64,000 nucleotides of DNA, taken from assembly GCA_963721075.1 (NCBI GenBank), contig CAVRHV010000005.1:434001-498000 (forward strand), given 5' to 3'. How positions within the stretch are numbered: the stretch's first letter is position 1; each line of letters starts with the position of its first letter. Shown piece by piece: positions 61,682-64,000 of this stretch. Below the pieces are notes generated by a model. That model was not told the origin of the DNA and did no database searches. It saw only the letters and a list, made by a program, of their open reading frames with translations. The stretch comes from DATFVA01 sp963721075 (GTDB taxonomy: Bacteria > Bacteroidota > Ignavibacteria > Ignavibacteriales > Ignavibacteriaceae). A program made the translations under genes and the position numbers.

Positions 61682-63674
61682 CCGAAGATTGCTGCTTATA
61701 GTCCTTTTTACAATTATCAGTTTTGTGATACTGGTAATCAAACTGGTGGATATTCAGATAGTAAAAAGTGAAGAACTGAGATACTATGCGGAGAGGCAGC
61801 AGACTTCAGTAGATAAGATAAAAGCGGAGCGCGGACTTATATACGATAGGAATAATTCTCTTCTTGTTTACAACAGGGACGACATTACCTTCTTTGCCGA
61901 TATGAGAATGACCTCAGCAGCGGATAAAATTAAAATTGCTGATAAATTTTCATCGGTATTCGGAAAATCGAAAACTCATTACCTCAACCTTATGAAAGCA
62001 AAGGGAAGGAATGTCTGCCTTGAGAAGAAAGTTTCAGGAGAAAAGGCTATCCTGCTTAAAAGTGTAAGGATGCCTTCGGTTTTTTCGGTTGACGACCCCA
62101 CAAGAGTTTATTACTACAAAGATCTGGCCTCTCATATATTAGGTTATGTTAATAATAATTACAGCGGTGTAAGCGGAGTAGCCAAAACCTTTGATGATGT
62201 ACTTTCAGGTGAAGATGGTGCGATGATAGTTGAGAGGGATGCCATAGGCGATATGATCACAGTTGAAGAGGAGCAGACAAAACCCGCAGTTCCGGGTCTT
62301 AATGTTTATCTCACAATTGACAAGGCTTACCAGTCGATACTTGAAGATGAACTTAAAGCAGGTGTTAAGGAGTTCGATGCAGCATCAGGCGTTGGTATTA
62401 TTATGAATCCCAATACGGGTGAAATTCTTGCATTGGCTAATGATCAGGATTTTGATCCGAATAATTACTGGGATTACTCTGACGACCAGAGAAGAAACAG
62501 GGCAATCACTGATACCTACGAACCCGGCTCCACATTTAAATCATTTACCCTGGCTTCATTGCTTGATCAGAACCTTTGTAAAGAGAACGAAACCATTTTT
62601 GTGGAGAACGGTCGTTATAAAGTTAAGTCAGTTTATATAAGTGACACGCACGAGCATGCATACCTTTCTGTTAAAGGTATTATTGAACAGTCGAGCAATA
62701 TCGGCATATCAAAGCTGGTACAGCGTCTTGATGATGAATCATTTTATAAATATGCACGCGGATTCGGGTTTGGAAATTATACTTCTATCTCTCTTCCCGG
62801 AGAAGTTAAGGGTACTCTGAAAAAACCGGATGAGTGGGGAAGTCTTACCAAAACATTTATGTCCTTTGGTTATGAAATAGCCGTAACACCTCTCCAGTTA
62901 ATAACCGGATACTGTGCTATTGTGAACGGAGGGATATTGTATGAACCAAGGATACTATTAAAGGAAGTAAGCCGGGACGGAAAAACGGTAGTAAATAATA
63001 CACCGCGTCAGGTTAGAAGAGTTATATCCGAATCTACTTCACTGAGAATGAGAAAGCTTCTGGTAGGAGTTGTTGAAAACGGCACCGGTAAAAATGCACA
63101 GATCGATGGTGTCTCAATCGGAGGAAAAACCGGAACCTCACAGCGTCTGGTAGACGGCAGCTACTCAAAGGCAAGTTATAATTCATCATTTATAGGATTC
63201 TTTCCTGCTGAAAATCCGCAGATCGTCTGCCTTATTCTTTTAAATTCACCAAAAGTAGGAAGGTACGGAGGACTGGCAGCAGCCCCGGTATTCAAAAATG
63301 TAGTCCGGAGAATAATTGAACGTGATCCGGAAATAATAAAACCTCTGGACAATGAGAAGATTAACCAGGATCTGAAGGTTGCCGGAGTCAGAAATTCACA
63401 GGATAACGATGTTGTATATACAAATGCGGCTTACCATCAGCCGGATCCTGATCTGATTTCTATCTGCCAGGAAAAAAAGATAATGCCTGACCTAAGTAAT
63501 TATCATATAAAGGACGCTATTACAATATTATCGAGACTGGGAGTAAGGTATGTTATGAACGGAACCGGAATGGTGGTTTCACAGAGTCTTGCCCCGGGTT
63601 CTAAAATTAAGAAGGGTCAGCTTTGCAGGCTGGAATGTAAAGAGATATCAGTTAATGGTACATCTGTTTATTGA
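61674..63674 (+). CDS. ftsI: Division transpeptidase FtsI (penicillin-binding protein 3 type) with a PASTA-like C-terminus
   Basis: 666 residues. Membrane helix (about 5-25), a pedestal domain (about 50-220) with E-R-G-L-I-Y-D-R-N, and the transpeptidase (about 235-560): S-T-F-K in E-P-G-S-T-F-K-S-F near 285, S-S-N near 342 and K-T-G-T near 488. The C-terminal 60 residues (M-P-D-L-S-N-Y-H-I-K-D-A) form a PASTA-like domain. It crosslinks septal peptidoglycan and is the target of beta-lactams. Overlaps ftsL by eight bases and murE by one. Confidence 0.96.
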   Translation: MINRRLLLIVLFTIISFVILVIKLVDIQIVKSEELRYYAERQQTSVDKIKAERGLIYDRNNSLLVYNRDDITFFADMRMTSAADKIKIADKFSSVFGKSKTHYLNLMKAKGRNVCLEKKVSGEKAILLKSVRMPSVFSVDDPTRVYYYKDLASHILGYVNNNYSGVSGVAKTFDDVLSGEDGAMIVERDAIGDMITVEEEQTKPAVPGLNVYLTIDKAYQSILEDELKAGVKEFDAASGVGIIMNPNTGEILALANDQDFDPNNYWDYSDDQRRNRAITDTYEPGSTFKSFTLASLLDQNLCKENETIFVENGRYKVKSVYISDTHEHAYLSVKGIIEQSSNIGISKLVQRLDDESFYKYARGFGFGNYTSISLPGEVKGTLKKPDEWGSLTKTFMSFGYEIAVTPLQLITGYCAIVNGGILYEPRILLKEVSRDGKTVVNNTPRQVRRVISESTSLRMRKLLVGVVENGTGKNAQIDGVSIGGKTGTSQRLVDGSYSKASYNSSFIGFFPAENPQIVCLILLNSPKVGRYGGLAAAPVFKNVVRRIIERDPEIIKPLDNEKINQDLKVAGVRNSQDNDVVYTNAAYHQPDPDLISICQEKKIMPDLSNYHIKDAITILSRLGVRYVMNGTGMVVSQSLAPGSKIKKGQLCRLECKEISVNGTSVY

Positions 63675-64000
63675 TGGAGCTGACTGAATTAATAAATAGT
63701 GTACATGTTATCCAGGTAGTGGGAAATGTTCAGAGAAAAGATGTTACCGGGATATTTTATGATTCGCGCAAAGTTGTTAAAGGATCCGTATTTGTTGCAG
63801 TAAAAGGTTTTAATGTTGACGGGCACAGGTTTATAACAGATGCTCTGAACAAGGGAGCACTTGCTGTTGTACTTGAAGACAATAATGCTGTACCCGATGA
63901 GATTTTTATACATACGGAATCTGCAAAAATTCTGGTTAAAGATACAAGGCAGGCTCTTGCTGAATTATCGAAAGGTTTTTATAAAAATATATCTGAAAAA
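63674..64000 (+). CDS. murE: UDP-N-acetylmuramoyl-tripeptide synthetase MurE, partial
   Basis: First 109 codons, running off the right edge. Starts at the ATG at 63674 overlapping the ftsI stop (TGATG). The N-terminal Mur domain is recognisable: V-T-G-I-F-Y-D-S-R-K-V-V-K-G-S-V-F-V-A-V near residue 21 and G-H-R-F-I-T-D-A-L-N-K-G-A. The ATP and amino-acid sites lie beyond the window, so whether it adds meso-diaminopimelate or lysine cannot be told. Its place after ftsI is the normal dcw order. Confidence 0.92.
   Translation, partial: MELTELINSVHVIQVVGNVQRKDVTGIFYDSRKVVKGSVFVAVKGFNVDGHRFITDALNKGALAVVLEDNNAVPDEIFIHTESAKILVKDTRQALAELSKGFYKNISEK

Overview
The window looks like chromosome from a member of the Ignavibacteria (Bacteroidota/Chlorobi side of the tree). 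Three secreted proteins end in a C-terminal sorting domain beginning N-Y-P-N-P-F-N-P, the Ignavibacteria style of type IX secretion (T9SS) signal. Base composition is moderately AT-rich, SpoIIE-type phosphatases are abundant, and secD and secF are separate genes. The lineage is inferred from these features; no database search was possible.

Layout: (1) 1-1.9 kb, minus strand: purA, a partial membrane gene at the left edge and a STAS protein. (2) 2.1-15.8 kb, plus strand: a dense signalling island. It holds an ECF sigma factor with a membrane anti-sigma protein, three SpoIIE-family phosphatases, a second STAS protein, an RsbW-like ATPase, and a five-PAS hybrid histidine kinase whose receiver domain lies in another frame. 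(3) 15.77-17.23 kb: an IS1202/ISNCY-type insertion sequence with a 16-bp target duplication and a disabled transposase. (4) 17.3-26.9 kb: DUF72, then minus-strand secF/secD, a nucleoside salvage operon (cdd, tdk, NupC-type transporter, purine nucleoside phosphorylase), a methyltransferase and a glycosyltransferase. (5) 27.3-31.5 kb: two T9SS-secreted proteins, the first broken by a single stop codon. (6) 31.6-35.2 kb, minus: UvrD-like helicase, a Trp-His repeat protein and floA. (7) 35.6-40.8 kb, plus: clpC, a pterin dehydratase, a TPR protein, pyrE and an M64 peptidase. (8) 41-52.6 kb: a fourth SpoIIE phosphatase, a succinate-semialdehyde dehydrogenase-like gene, DUF2188, a DUF4010 membrane protein, a lipoprotein plus small membrane protein pair, truA, membrane proteins, a T9SS protein, pepF and a CBS-less IMPDH/GMPR-family protein. 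(9) 53-59.7 kb: a frameshifted S9 peptidase, HU, a zinc-ribbon/TPR protein, a 31-residue AURKAIP1/COX24-like protein, tRNA-Thr(CGT) and a prolyl oligopeptidase lipoprotein. (10) 59.9-64 kb: the start of the division and cell-wall (dcw) cluster, mraZ-rsmH-ftsL-ftsI-murE, with a clear MraZ operator.

The most interesting region is 1.6-15.8 kb. It contains every protein class of a partner-switching pathway (phosphatase, STAS antagonist, serine-kinase ATPase) next to an ECF sigma/anti-sigma pair whose promoter looks self-recognised. Several plus-strand accessory genes carry frameshifts or lone stops (9.7, 15.4, 15.9-16.0, 27.7 and 54.5 kb), while the housekeeping genes look intact. Either these genes are decaying or the assembly has residual indels; raw reads would decide.
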